A DNA stretch of 14,551 nucleotides from JAEUIZ01 sp046155605 (GCA_046155605.1 JBJXFQ010000065.1:1-14551); one strand, 5' to 3'; counted from the stretch's first letter, positions 1-7,395 are shown. Notes: generated from the letters alone by a model not told the origin. Numbers and translations: made by a program.

Positions 1-1
1 A

Positions 2-127
2 CCTCGTGCGGATGAGAACCCTGATGGCCGCGTGAGTCTCGCGTCGAGCGCCGCGATCCCGATCACCGAAGAACGCGAGGCCAACGCCCAGTCCACATCG
101 AAACGCAGTTCTTCAACAGCCTGCTAA
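2..127 (+). CDS. Possible C-terminal fragment of an unknown gene entering from the left edge
   Basis: An open frame runs from the window edge to a TAA at 125-127, giving 41 residues that begin PRADENPDGRVSLASSA and end SKRSSSTAC. It has no recognisable domain; it is hydrophilic and rich in Ser, Ala and charged residues, as a disordered protein tail would be. The first half has mostly G/C third codon positions like the real genes here, but the last dozen codons (tca, aca, aaa, tct) are less GC-biased. With only 126 bases visible, chance openness in GC-rich DNA cannot be excluded. If real, the gene converges on the signalling operon that ends at 472. No function is proposed. Confidence 0.3.
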   Translation, partial: PRADENPDGRVSLASSAAIPITEEREANAQSTSKRSSSTAC

Positions 128-471
128 AGCACAAATGCGCGGCACGTTCAATCTACCGCGGGAAAGAAGAAAAGCAAGAGGAAAATGCAAGATTATCAGT
201 ACCATTACCGATCGCAGGCGCGATCGGCTCAAGACGAGGTCGGCATTTCGCGAGGCGAGATCGGCGAGCGCATAGGCGGGACGGCTGTGCCACCAAAGCA
301 GAAGCGTCGCCCCGGAGGTGCGACCTACCCAAGACCAACCCAAGAAGCACGAATGCAGAAGAGGTCGCCCCGAAGGTGCGACCTACCCAAGACCAGCCCA
401 AGAAGCGTCGCACCAGAGGGGCGGGGTACCCGTGACGAAATGCCCGGAGTCGTCGCGGTGGGGTGGGCGTC
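128..471. other. Gene-free stretch with repeat hairpins
   Basis: This stretch of 344 bases lies between the possible gene tail ending at 127 and the stop codon of the minus-strand operon at 472. Frames crossing it are short, overlap one another on both strands and have no start with a convincing ribosome binding site. Positions 140-230 are poorer in GC than the flanking genes (runs such as gggaaagaagaaaagcaag). Positions 306-425 hold the direct repeats and hairpins listed separately. Nothing else is evident. Confidence 0.6.
306..406. repeat. Two 43-bp direct repeats, each with a hairpin (REP-like)
   Basis: Copies at 306-348 and 364-406 are identical except for two bases and lie at a 58-base period. 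Each starts with an imperfect inverted repeat: GTCGCCCC-GGA-GGTGCGAC at 306-324 and GGTCGCCCC-GAA-GGTGCGACC at 363-383, with one mismatched pair in each stem. Both continue with the shared stretch ctacccaagacca. A third degenerate hairpin of similar sequence in the opposite sense follows at 407-425 (GTCGCACC-AGA-GGGGCGGG). The arrangement resembles dispersed extragenic palindromes. Because the minus-strand operon ends at 472, these hairpins lie 66-166 bases beyond its stop and could also act as terminators or 3'-end stabilisers. Confidence 0.6.
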
Positions 472-1599
472 TTACGCGGCGAGGTCGGCGTCGTCGTCGC
501 CGGTGTCGAAGCCGCCCCACTGGTCTTTGGGGAGGTGGCGATGGTGGACGTGGATGACCTTGGCGAGTTGGCGGCCGAAGAGGGAGGCGACGGTGGCCAT
601 GACGGGGACGAGGGTGGAGGCGAAGGGGTTTTTGCGGTCGCGGAAGAGGGCGACGACGGCGAGACACTCGTCGTCGTGTCGGCAGGGGAAGGCCATGAGG
701 CACTGGCCGTCGAGGTAGTGGGCGTCGTCGCCGAGGAACTCGGTCATCTGGGCGTCGTCGGCGACGAGGGCCATGGCGGAGGCATCTTCGAGGCGAGCGG
801 GGATGAGGCCGGCGAGGTGCTCGAGGAGCGTTTCGCCGCCGTCTTTGGGGGTGTCGTAGTTGACGTAGGCGCCGAGGGAGAAGTCGTGTGAGGAGGAGGG
901 GAGGAAGATGGCGCCGTTGGTCGGGCCGGATTTGGCGAGGATGAACTCGAGGGCGGTTCGGAGGAGGCACTCGACGTCGAGTTCCTGTCGGATGAGGCTG
1001 TTGAACTCGCTGGCGACGCCGAGTTGGGTCATCTGGTCGGAGAGTTCCTGGTAGGCGGAAACAAGGTCCTCGCACATGCTGGAGACCTGGCTGGTGATCT
1101 CATGTCGAGAGTCATTGAGGCGTCGGCAGACCTTAGAAAGGCGAACGAGCCGGGCCTCGCGCTCCATGCGCTCGCGGGCGCGCCCGACGGCGGCGCGCAC
1201 GGAGGCCTGGAGTTCGCGCCCGTTGCACGCGGGGTTGAGGATGTCAACGGCCCCGAGGCGCATGGCCTCGACGGCCTTGTCGAGCGTGAGCGATTCCTCG
1301 ATGAGGATGGCGGAGGGGCCGGCGCGCTGGGCCGAGAGGTCGCGGAGGAGCACGAGTCCGTCGCCATCGGCCTGGTGGGCGCGGACGAGGACGAGATCAA
1401 AGGCGTCGCGGCCGAGGGCGGAGCGAGCGGCGTGGATGCTCTCGGCCTGGGCGCAGATGGTCCCCTGCCAACTGGCGAGGGTTCCGACGAGGCGTTCGCG
1501 TTCCTGGCCGCTGGGAGAGACGATCAAGACCCGCGGCAGGAGAAGCGTCTCGGGCGGTTCGGTGTGATCGCTGTGCTGCTGGGCCTTTCGGCGTGCCAT
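472..1599 (-). CDS. Degenerate-receiver plus GAF domain signalling protein
   Basis: A cytoplasmic signalling protein of 375 residues and the last gene of a three-gene operon. Residues 22-140 have the alternating strand/helix pattern of a response-regulator receiver (RVLIVSPS, FDLVLVRAHQADGDG, AVDILNP), but the key residues are gone: the acidic pair after strand 1 is Ser-Pro-Ser (28-30), the phospho-acceptor Asp position is Arg73, and the conserved Lys before Pro is Asn122. Residues 140-200 are charged and helical, probably a coiled-coil linker. Residues 200-345 look like a GAF small-molecule or protein sensor domain. The start is supported by GGAGGG (minus strand, 1605-1610) five bases before ATG, and the gap to the kinase gene is 12 bases. 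It probably acts as an unphosphorylated binding or scaffold partner of the neighbouring kinase; the GAF ligand is unknown. Confidence 0.85.
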   Translation of the reverse strand: MARRKAQQHSDHTEPPETLLLPRVLIVSPSGQERERLVGTLASWQGTICAQAESIHAARSALGRDAFDLVLVRAHQADGDGLVLLRDLSAQRAGPSAILIEESLTLDKAVEAMRLGAVDILNPACNGRELQASVRAAVGRARERMEREARLVRLSKVCRRLNDSRHEITSQVSSMCEDLVSAYQELSDQMTQLGVASEFNSLIRQELDVECLLRTALEFILAKSGPTNGAIFLPSSSHDFSLGAYVNYDTPKDGGETLLEHLAGLIPARLEDASAMALVADDAQMTEFLGDDAHYLDGQCLMAFPCRHDDECLAVVALFRDRKNPFASTLVPVMATVASLFGRQLAKVIHVHHRHLPKDQWGGFDTGDDDADLAA

Positions 1600-1611
1600 G
1601 GTGTCCCTCCC

Positions 1612-3951
1612 TCAAGCCGCCAAGCGCCGGGCCTCGCGCGCGGGGGCGATGAGGCTGATGGTGGCGGTGGTTCCCTTTCCCGGCGTGCTTCGCAGCCGGA
1701 TCTCCCCTTCGTGCAGTTCGACGAATCGGAGGGCGCGGGTGAGCCCGAGGCCTGTGCGGCGTCCGGCGTTCTTCTCGCTGAAGAACGGATCGAACGCGTG
1801 CTGAAGGGCCCTCTCGGACATCCCCACCCCCTGATCCTCGACAACGAAGACAAGTCGGCCATCGGGAGCCGGACCCTGAACGGCGAGCCGCACCGGGGCG
1901 GTTCCTCCGGCGTGGAGGGCGTTGGCGACGACTTCTTCGAGCGCCGCCGATACAAGCCTCCCGTCCAGTAACACCACAGGCCAGGAGTGGGTCGAAGGGA
2001 CTGAGGAACCCGCCGCATGGGGCGTGGGGGTGGATGGTGCCACGATGCGCACGCGCCCGGAGACGCCGGCGCGCTTCTCGGCGCGCTGCACGGCATCGGC
2101 GACGAGCGTGCCCAGGTCGGAGTCGCTGCGCGTGGGCGAGGCCTCGGCGATCTCGCGGAGGTCGGTGATGAGCGTGGCGATCTGCTCAGCGGCCTCGACG
2201 ATGCCGCGAGCCGAAGCCTGGTCGGCACCGGCGAGCGCATCGGCGAGGAGTTGGGCGCGGCCGCTGATGACGGTGAGCGGGTTGTTGATCTCGTGGGCGG
2301 CACCGGCGGTCATGACGCCGAGGCGCGCCATGGCCTGGGCCTGTGCGAGCCTCGACTGGGCCTCGACCAGCAAGGCGTTGGCGGAAGCGAGGCGCTCGCT
2401 CAGGCGTGCGGCGGCGTCATGGCGCGCGCCGGCGCGCACGGCGGCGCTCCAGGTGGCGATCAGGGCGTCAAGGATGGCGCGGTCGGTGACGCCCGCGGCG
2501 AGGCGATCGTGGATGAGCACGGCTGCGGCTCCGCCTTCTGGCTCGTCTGGCTCGGAGCGGGGCGTGATCGGCAAGAGGTGGAGGCGCGAGGGGTCGCCGG
2601 CGGGCAAGCGGTCGGCGAGGAACCGAGCGACTCCCAGAGCGTCGAGGCTTATGCCGGAGGAAGCGCAGAGGCCCCCGAGCCAAGCGATGGTTCCCGGAGG
2701 TTGGATCAGTTCGGTCTGCTTGGGCCGCCCATCGCCGTCGAAGGAGCAGAGGAGTTGCCAGGGCTCGCCCGCGCGGGGCTGGAAGACGACGGCTAGGAGG
2801 CCCGGGCCGAGCATGGCGGATGCAGAGCGAACGACAGCGGCGAGAGCACCGAGGACGCCGCGATCAGTCGCGCCGGCGACCCACCCGTGGAACTCCTGGA
2901 TGGCGGCGAGGCCGCGGGCGAGGCGCTGGCCGGAGCGGGCGCGCTGGTCGAGGATCTCGCTGAGGCGGCCCAGGCGAGCGTTGGCGGAGGTGAGGGCTTC
3001 GGCGAGGAGATCGGGGGTGGTTCTCTCGCCCAGTCCGAGGGCTTCGCAGCGTGCGAGCGTGGCGTCGTGGACGCTGCCGACGGCGGCGGTGACGAGTTCG
3101 GGGGCGAGGCCGAAACGACGGCAGAGCCCGCGCGGCCCGTCGAGGGCCTCGGGCTGGTGCTGGTCGCCGGACCAACCGAGGTGCTGATGGCGGCAGAGGG
3201 TGCGGGCGACGCTGACGATGCCGACGAGGTTTTTGTGCTTGCTCTCGCCCAGCGATTCGGACGGCTGGCCATGGAGCCAGATGGCGTCACGGAGCGCGGG
3301 GGGCAGTCCCCAGTGTTCGGCGAGGCGTTTGCCGGCGGTGTGATGGTCGACGCCCAGGAGGGCGATCTCGGCCTCGGTTGCGGAGCATTGGCGACGCTCG
3401 GCGAGCCCGAGGACGCGCGAGTAGGCCCGCGGCAAGACGAGCAGGAGGACGAGTTTGCCCAGGTCGTGGAGGAGCCCGGCGACAAAGGCTTCTTCGGGCC
3501 GGACGCCGAGGTCCATGTGCGTCTCGGCGAGTCGTTCGGAGGCGCAGGCCGTGGCGACGGAGTGCCGCCAGAAGCCCTCGCGGTCGAAGACGGCCGTGGC
3601 CTCGCCGCGCGCGGGCTCGGGCTCGTCGGCGCGTGGGGCGGCGTCGTTCATCGCCTGGAAGACGGCGACGCTGAGGACGGCGGCCTGCACGGCCTCGATG
3701 CCGAGCATGACGACGGCGCGGCGGACGGTGGTGATGCGATCGCCCAGGCCCTTGTCGGCGCGGCGGCACATCGCGAGGAGTTTGGCCGTCATGGCCGGGT
3801 CGGCTTCGAGGACTTCGACGATGGGATCGAGGTCGGCGTCCTCGACGCTGCCGACCTGCAGCAACCGGGTGGCGACGGTGGAGAGGGTCGGGAGCGAGTC
3901 GACCTGCCGCAGGATCAGTTCGATCTGGGCCGCCCGTGACGAATCCGGCAT
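1612..3951 (-). CDS. HDOD domain-histidine kinase fusion protein
   Basis: A 779-residue protein joining an N-terminal HDOD domain to a C-terminal histidine kinase. Residues 12-230 are HDOD; several HD-type residues remain (H130 in FWRH, H162-D163 in GLLHDLGK, H203-H204 in VDHHTAG, H213). Residues 360-510 look like a divergent GAF-type sensor, followed by a coiled-coil stretch (515-545). The kinase core has an H-box AAHEINNPL (phospho-accepting H553), N-box EEVVANALH (N677), G1 box EDQGVG (705-710), F-box FDPFF (720-724) and G2 box GLGL (734-737), all apparently intact. No signal peptide or membrane segment is seen, so it should sense a cytoplasmic cue. GGGGAG (minus strand, 3960-3965) lies eight bases before ATG. 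HDOD domains are usually linked to stress or cyclic-nucleotide signalling; the fusion to a kinase is less common. Confidence 0.93.
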   Translation of the reverse strand: MPDSSRAAQIELILRQVDSLPTLSTVATRLLQVGSVEDADLDPIVEVLEADPAMTAKLLAMCRRADKGLGDRITTVRRAVVMLGIEAVQAAVLSVAVFQAMNDAAPRADEPEPARGEATAVFDREGFWRHSVATACASERLAETHMDLGVRPEEAFVAGLLHDLGKLVLLLVLPRAYSRVLGLAERRQCSATEAEIALLGVDHHTAGKRLAEHWGLPPALRDAIWLHGQPSESLGESKHKNLVGIVSVARTLCRHQHLGWSGDQHQPEALDGPRGLCRRFGLAPELVTAAVGSVHDATLARCEALGLGERTTPDLLAEALTSANARLGRLSEILDQRARSGQRLARGLAAIQEFHGWVAGATDRGVLGALAAVVRSASAMLGPGLLAVVFQPRAGEPWQLLCSFDGDGRPKQTELIQPPGTIAWLGGLCASSGISLDALGVARFLADRLPAGDPSRLHLLPITPRSEPDEPEGGAAAVLIHDRLAAGVTDRAILDALIATWSAAVRAGARHDAAARLSERLASANALLVEAQSRLAQAQAMARLGVMTAGAAHEINNPLTVISGRAQLLADALAGADQASARGIVEAAEQIATLITDLREIAEASPTRSDSDLGTLVADAVQRAEKRAGVSGRVRIVAPSTPTPHAAGSSVPSTHSWPVVLLDGRLVSAALEEVVANALHAGGTAPVRLAVQGPAPDGRLVFVVEDQGVGMSERALQHAFDPFFSEKNAGRRTGLGLTRALRFVELHEGEIRLRSTPGKGTTATISLIAPAREARRLAA

Positions 3952-3969
3952 CCGGCACGCTCCCCGCGG

Positions 3970-4578
3970 CTAGCGCGCCGCGACGCTCTCGATCCCCAGG
4001 AGTTCCGCCATCCGTTTGACGAGCAGTTGGATGTTGAAGGGCTTCTTGATGAACTCGTCGGCACCGGCCTTCATGAGCCCGCGGACCTCGCTCTCTTCGA
4101 CGACGCCGCTGACGAACATGATGCGGGTCTCCTTGAGCGCGGGGTTGTTGCGGATGCGCTCGCAGACGACGTTGCCGTTGATGTCGGGGAGCATGTAATC
4201 GAGTATGATGAGGTGAGGGCGGAAGGACTCGGTGGCCATCCCGGCGTCGTAGCCGGTGGAGACGCAGCGGATATCGAAGCGAGTATCGCGTCCGAGAACG
4301 TCTTCGAAGAGTTTGAGGATGGCGGGGTCGTCATCGACAATGAGCACGCGTCGGCGCGATCCCTCGAGGGTTTCGAGGGGGATGTTGTTGGCCTTCATGA
4401 AGCGGATCAGTTCGTCGCGCGGGATTCGGCGGAACTTGGACCCCGGGACACGGAACCCGGTAAGCCGTCCGCTGTCGAAGCAGCGGATGATGGTCTGTTG
4501 GCTGACCTTGCAGACCGCGGCGGCCTCGCCGGTGGTGAACACCCGTTTCTGGGAGATGCTGTCTGAATCGGTGCTCAT
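3970..4578 (-). CDS. Response regulator with N-terminal excisionase-type HTH and C-terminal receiver
   Basis: A 202-residue transcription regulator. Residues 12-62 form a MerR/excisionase-type helix-turn-helix (VFTTGEAAAVCKVSQQTIIR, then the wing-like GFRVPGSKFRRIPRDELIRFM). Residues 77-196 form a complete receiver: acidic Asp82-84, phospho-acceptor Asp127 in IILDYMLPDINGN, Ser157 in FVSG and Lys179 in KKPF. The order, DNA-binding domain first and receiver last, is the reverse of most response regulators. It is the promoter-proximal gene of the operon, 18 bases ahead of the HDOD kinase, its likely phosphate donor. The ATG at 4578 was chosen because AGGGA (minus strand, 4588-4592) lies nine bases upstream and the protein then begins just before the HTH. 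The frame stays open upstream to 5169, but that part is antisense to another gene and has no domain. Confidence 0.92.
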   Translation of the reverse strand: MSTDSDSISQKRVFTTGEAAAVCKVSQQTIIRCFDSGRLTGFRVPGSKFRRIPRDELIRFMKANNIPLETLEGSRRRVLIVDDDPAILKLFEDVLGRDTRFDIRCVSTGYDAGMATESFRPHLIILDYMLPDINGNVVCERIRNNPALKETRIMFVSGVVEESEVRGLMKAGADEFIKKPFNIQLLVKRMAELLGIESVAAR

Positions 4579-4680
4579 AGTCGGGGGTCCCTGGGTTCCC
4601 GAGTATCGTCGCCCTGCTTGCCCAACTTCACGTCGCCTCCCCAAACGACAACGCAACAAAGTCCCCAATCTGTACGGGAA

Positions 4681-4741
4681 TGGCATATGGTCGGATGAGT
4701 TTGGCATATGATTGGTGTGTTTGCCGCGCGCCAACGGCGCG
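4681..4741 (+). promoter_or_regulatory. Candidate promoter/operator with paired TGGCATATG sites and a leader hairpin
   Basis: The divergent gap 4579-4780 contains the 9-mer TGGCATATG at 4681-4689 and again at 4702-4710, exactly 21 bases apart (two helical turns), each with the palindromic core CATATG. The second copy overlaps a good -10 match, TATGAT at 4707-4712, which would start plus-strand transcription near 4719. I find no convincing -35 at 17 bases, so an activator may be needed. The transcript would begin with a perfect 6-bp hairpin, CGCGCC-AAC-GGCGCG (4727-4741), well upstream of the ribosome binding site. A regulator bound at the pair could affect either divergent gene. Confidence 0.4.
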
Positions 4742-4780
4742 AGTGTGATACAAAGTGCAGGCCTCGAAGGAGTCCATGCC

Positions 4781-5269
4781 ATGGCGAAGAAGAACAAGAA
4801 GCAGAAGGCCGAGAAGAAAGAGAAGAAGTCGAAGAAGAAGGGGAAGAAGGTCTCGCTCGCGCCGGTGCCGGTGAAGACCGGGAAGGGCGCGACGCCGACG
4901 GAGATCGGCAACGATCTGGTGTCGATGTTTAACGCGGGCCACTTCAAGGAGATCGAGGAGAAGTGGTGGGCCAAGAGCGTCGTGTCGGTTGAGGGCGAGG
5001 GCGTGTCGATGGAGTGGCGCGGGCGCAAGGCCGTGGACGCGAAGAACGCGGGGTGGCTGGAGACGCACACGATCCACGGGGCGAGCGCCGAGGGGCCGTA
5101 TGTCGGTGCGACGGGGTTTGCGGTTCGCTTCCGCATGGACGTCGAGGACAAGTCGAACGGGCAGCGCACGATGATGGAGGAGGTCGGGGTCTACACCGTC
5201 GAGCGCGGCAAGATCGTCCGCGAGGAGTTCATGTACGGGGCGAAGCACCCAGCGCCCGCGGCCGGCTGA
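4781..5269 (+). CDS. NTF2/SnoaL-like protein with lysine-rich N-terminal tail
   Basis: A 162-residue protein of unknown function. Residues 2-23 contain 14 lysines with interspersed Asn, Gln, Glu and Ser (MAKKNKKQKAEKKEKK...), a highly basic disordered tail. Residues 35-155 fit the NTF2/SnoaL-like cone fold: an opening helix TEIGNDLVSMFNAGHFKEIEEKWW, a conserved-looking GRKAV segment and closing strands ending GKIVREEFMYGA. Family members are small-ligand binding proteins, isomerases or orphan stress proteins; I cannot assign a substrate. ATG at 4781 is preferred over an in-frame ATG at 4712 because AAGGAG (4767-4772) is eight bases upstream and the intervening residues look untranslated. It is divergent from the signalling operon and ends 16 bases from the convergent gene. 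The tail could bind nucleic acid, ribosomes or acidic membrane lipids. Confidence 0.85.
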   Translation: MAKKNKKQKAEKKEKKSKKKGKKVSLAPVPVKTGKGATPTEIGNDLVSMFNAGHFKEIEEKWWAKSVVSVEGEGVSMEWRGRKAVDAKNAGWLETHTIHGASAEGPYVGATGFAVRFRMDVEDKSNGQRTMMEEVGVYTVERGKIVREEFMYGAKHPAPAAG

Positions 5270-5286
5270 TCTCTTCGCAGGCGGCC
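5260..5286. terminator. Hairpin at a convergent gene junction
   Basis: GGCCGGCTG (5260-5268) and CAGGCGGCC (5278-5286) pair over nine positions with one G-G mismatch and a nine-base loop (atctcttcg). The structure spans the stop codons of both converging genes. On the plus strand it is followed by tatttcctta, a moderately T-rich run, so it could work as an intrinsic terminator for the SnoaL-like gene; the minus-strand side lacks a T run. Confidence 0.4.
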
Positions 5287-7388
5287 TATTTCCTTACGCC
5301 GGGCCTGGTCTTGAGTTTCTTGTCCGCTTCGGCGACCCAGTAGCGGTCGTTGTCGTTGCGGGCACGGGAGCGTGCCTGCTCGATCAGGCCGAGGGCTTCG
5401 TCGCGCCCGAGCGCGTCGGCGACTGGGATCGTCAGGTCGGCGGCGTCCTTGCCGAGTTGATCCTCGCGGAGATTGAGACGGAGCGCGGCGAGCAGGGCTT
5501 GGTCACGTCGGCTTCCGAGCGAGTTGTAGCAGGCGTGCCAGAGAGCGTCGCGCCGCGGACCGTCGGCGGCCTGCTCGCGCGAGAGCGATGCGAACATGCC
5601 GACGATGCCCTCGGCGTCTCGGGCGCGAAAGAGCGGCATGATGCTGACGATGGCGACACCTGGCGTCACGTCGCGCGGACGTTCCTTGAGTAGCCCCTTG
5701 GCGAGACGAGCGGCATCCTTATCTCGGCCGAGATATGTGAGCCCGACGATGGCGTCCTGGAAGCGTTCGCCGGTCGCGGCGTCGCGTGTCCAGTCTTCGA
5801 TGTCTTTCGCACCCGCGAGCGGCGCGTCGCCCTCGATGCGTCCCGGGCCAGGGCCGAGAGTAACGAGGGGATCACCAAGCGTGGCGAGTCGCCAGGCTTG
5901 GCCCTGTTCGGCGCGGACGGCACCGCCGAAGGCGAAACTGGCGGCCATGCGCGCGGTGAAGAGCGGCGTGGGCACGAACGCGCCGAGAAAGGGCTCGTGA
6001 ACAGAGCCGAAGTAGGCGTAGGCACCGCGTTCGAGCCAGCGGCCCGCGACCGTTCCGCGCTCGGCGGGGACGCTGGCGGAGAAGGAATGAACAAAGTAGA
6101 GGATGGCGGGGACGTTGAGAAACGGGACGTCGCCGGGGCGGCACTGGCCGGGCTCGAGCGTGAACTCGTCGGCGGAACCCTTGGTGTTGACGGCGATGAG
6201 GCCGGCGTCGATCCCCCAGGACGAGGAGAGCCGCCATTGCCGCTCGCCCTGTCGCGGAGAGTCCTCGACATCGACTTCGAGTTTGGCCTCGCGAAGCGGC
6301 GCGGCGGCCTTGGTGGCGTCGAAGGCATCCCAAGGCGGCGCGTCCGGGTAGCCGTCAAAGAGCCAGGCCTTGGGCGTGCCGAGAAAGAGCCCGCACATGG
6401 CGCGATAGGCCGCGGAGGCGGTCGAGGGAGCGAAGACCTGACCGGCGAAGGCCCAGCGAGCGCCACGATCGCGGCGCGGCGAGTCTTGCGTCGGCGCGAA
6501 GCGCGCGAGCACGTCAGTCGTGGCGAGCAGGCCTTCGTGACCGCCGACCTTGGCGGGCCAGTTGCCGCAGAGCGTCACGGCATCGAGCCAGTCGCCCAGG
6601 CCGCGCCAGTCGATCCCGGTGCGTGCCGCGGCGTCTTCGGCCTCGCGCGAGAGGGATTCAAAGTCAGCCCAGGACAACACGGCGTTGATCCCGTCGCCGC
6701 GAGAGGTGGTCCAGGTGATGGGCTGTGCGCGCCCCGCGGCGAGGGCGATGGCAGCGGCCCACGCGGGATCGGCATCATCGGCAAGGATAATGCCGGGCGG
6801 CGGGAGTTTGAGCGCTTGGAACCGCGTGAGCAACTCGGGCCACGACGTCATCGTGGGCGGGGTGGCCTCGTTCTCCATGGTGCCGCCCCAGGCCGAGAAA
6901 ACGGCGGCGTCGAGGGTGGCGCGGCGCTCTGGGCCGGGCGGCGGGAGCGAGGTGCCCGAAGACCAGCGGACGATGCGCTTGGGGGCGAAGGCGCGGGCGA
7001 AGCGGGCGATGTCCTCGCGTGCGGCGTCGGTGCCGTCTTCGATGAGGATCGGATAGCGAGCCTTGATGGACCACCCGGCGAGGGCGCGGACGTAGGAGGC
7101 GTCGTCGGGGACGAGGACGAGGACGGGGAGCGAGGGGATGGCGCGACGGAGGGCTTCGGCGCGGAGGCCGAGTTTCATGGCCGGAGGCAGCGATTCGAAC
7201 TTTGTTTCCTGGGTCTGAGGCGCGTCGGCGTTGTGTGGCGCTGGCTGCCCGGGTGGTGCCGGCGCACTCGACGGCGCGGGCGTCGTCGGCTGCGTCGGAG
7301 CGGGCTGGGCTGGTGCGGATGGTGCGGGCTGGCACGCGGCCCGCGCCAGGAATCCTGCTAGGACCAACGCGGGGAGTGCGAGTTGCAT
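5286..7388 (-). CDS. Large exported protein of unknown function, C25/caspase-like region possible
   Basis: About 700 residues. Residues 1-19 (MQLALPALVLAGFLARAAC) are hydrophobic and end at a Cys, suggesting a secretion signal or lipoprotein, but Arg three residues before the Cys is not a standard lipobox and the n-region is uncharged. Residues 20-60 are a Pro/Ala/Gln linker. Residues 65-515 alternate strand-like segments (PVLVLVPDD, PGIILADD, PAILYFVHSF) with helices. The segment ERGAYAYFGSVHEPFLGAF...GDPLVTLGPG (453-514) recalls the end of C25/caspase-fold peptidase relatives in planctomycetes; I see no certain catalytic pair. Residues 540-700 are alpha-helical and may be a TPR-like solenoid. 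The start is uncertain: ATG 7388 has no clear Shine-Dalgarno, and a start at 7442 or 7454 would add a charged n-region but collide with trpE. Confidence 0.8.
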   Translation of the reverse strand: MQLALPALVLAGFLARAACQPAPSAPAQPAPTQPTTPAPSSAPAPPGQPAPHNADAPQTQETKFESLPPAMKLGLRAEALRRAIPSLPVLVLVPDDASYVRALAGWSIKARYPILIEDGTDAAREDIARFARAFAPKRIVRWSSGTSLPPPGPERRATLDAAVFSAWGGTMENEATPPTMTSWPELLTRFQALKLPPPGIILADDADPAWAAAIALAAGRAQPITWTTSRGDGINAVLSWADFESLSREAEDAAARTGIDWRGLGDWLDAVTLCGNWPAKVGGHEGLLATTDVLARFAPTQDSPRRDRGARWAFAGQVFAPSTASAAYRAMCGLFLGTPKAWLFDGYPDAPPWDAFDATKAAAPLREAKLEVDVEDSPRQGERQWRLSSSWGIDAGLIAVNTKGSADEFTLEPGQCRPGDVPFLNVPAILYFVHSFSASVPAERGTVAGRWLERGAYAYFGSVHEPFLGAFVPTPLFTARMAASFAFGGAVRAEQGQAWRLATLGDPLVTLGPGPGRIEGDAPLAGAKDIEDWTRDAATGERFQDAIVGLTYLGRDKDAARLAKGLLKERPRDVTPGVAIVSIMPLFRARDAEGIVGMFASLSREQAADGPRRDALWHACYNSLGSRRDQALLAALRLNLREDQLGKDAADLTIPVADALGRDEALGLIEQARSRARNDNDRYWVAEADKKLKTRPGVRK

Positions 7389-7395
7389 CAACCAC

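Noticed and set aside
306..406. CRISPR array
   Set aside because: Only two clear repeat units, a 15-base gap instead of uniform spacers, and no cas gene nearby.
1024..1971. Long plus-strand open frame opposite the signalling operon, Gly/Glu/Ala-rich
   Set aside because: It is antisense to two genes with clear domains; high GC content leaves opposite frames open and the protein shows no fold or motif. The same applies to 2887-3939.
4579..5169. In-frame upstream extension of the HTH-receiver regulator (would give about 399 residues)
   Set aside because: The added residues are antisense to the SnoaL-like gene, contain no domain, and a start with a suitable ribosome binding site exists at 4578.
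5898..7361. Long plus-strand open frame opposite the large exported protein
   Set aside because: Low-complexity Gly/Arg/Glu-rich translation with no domain; explained by codon bias of the minus-strand gene.
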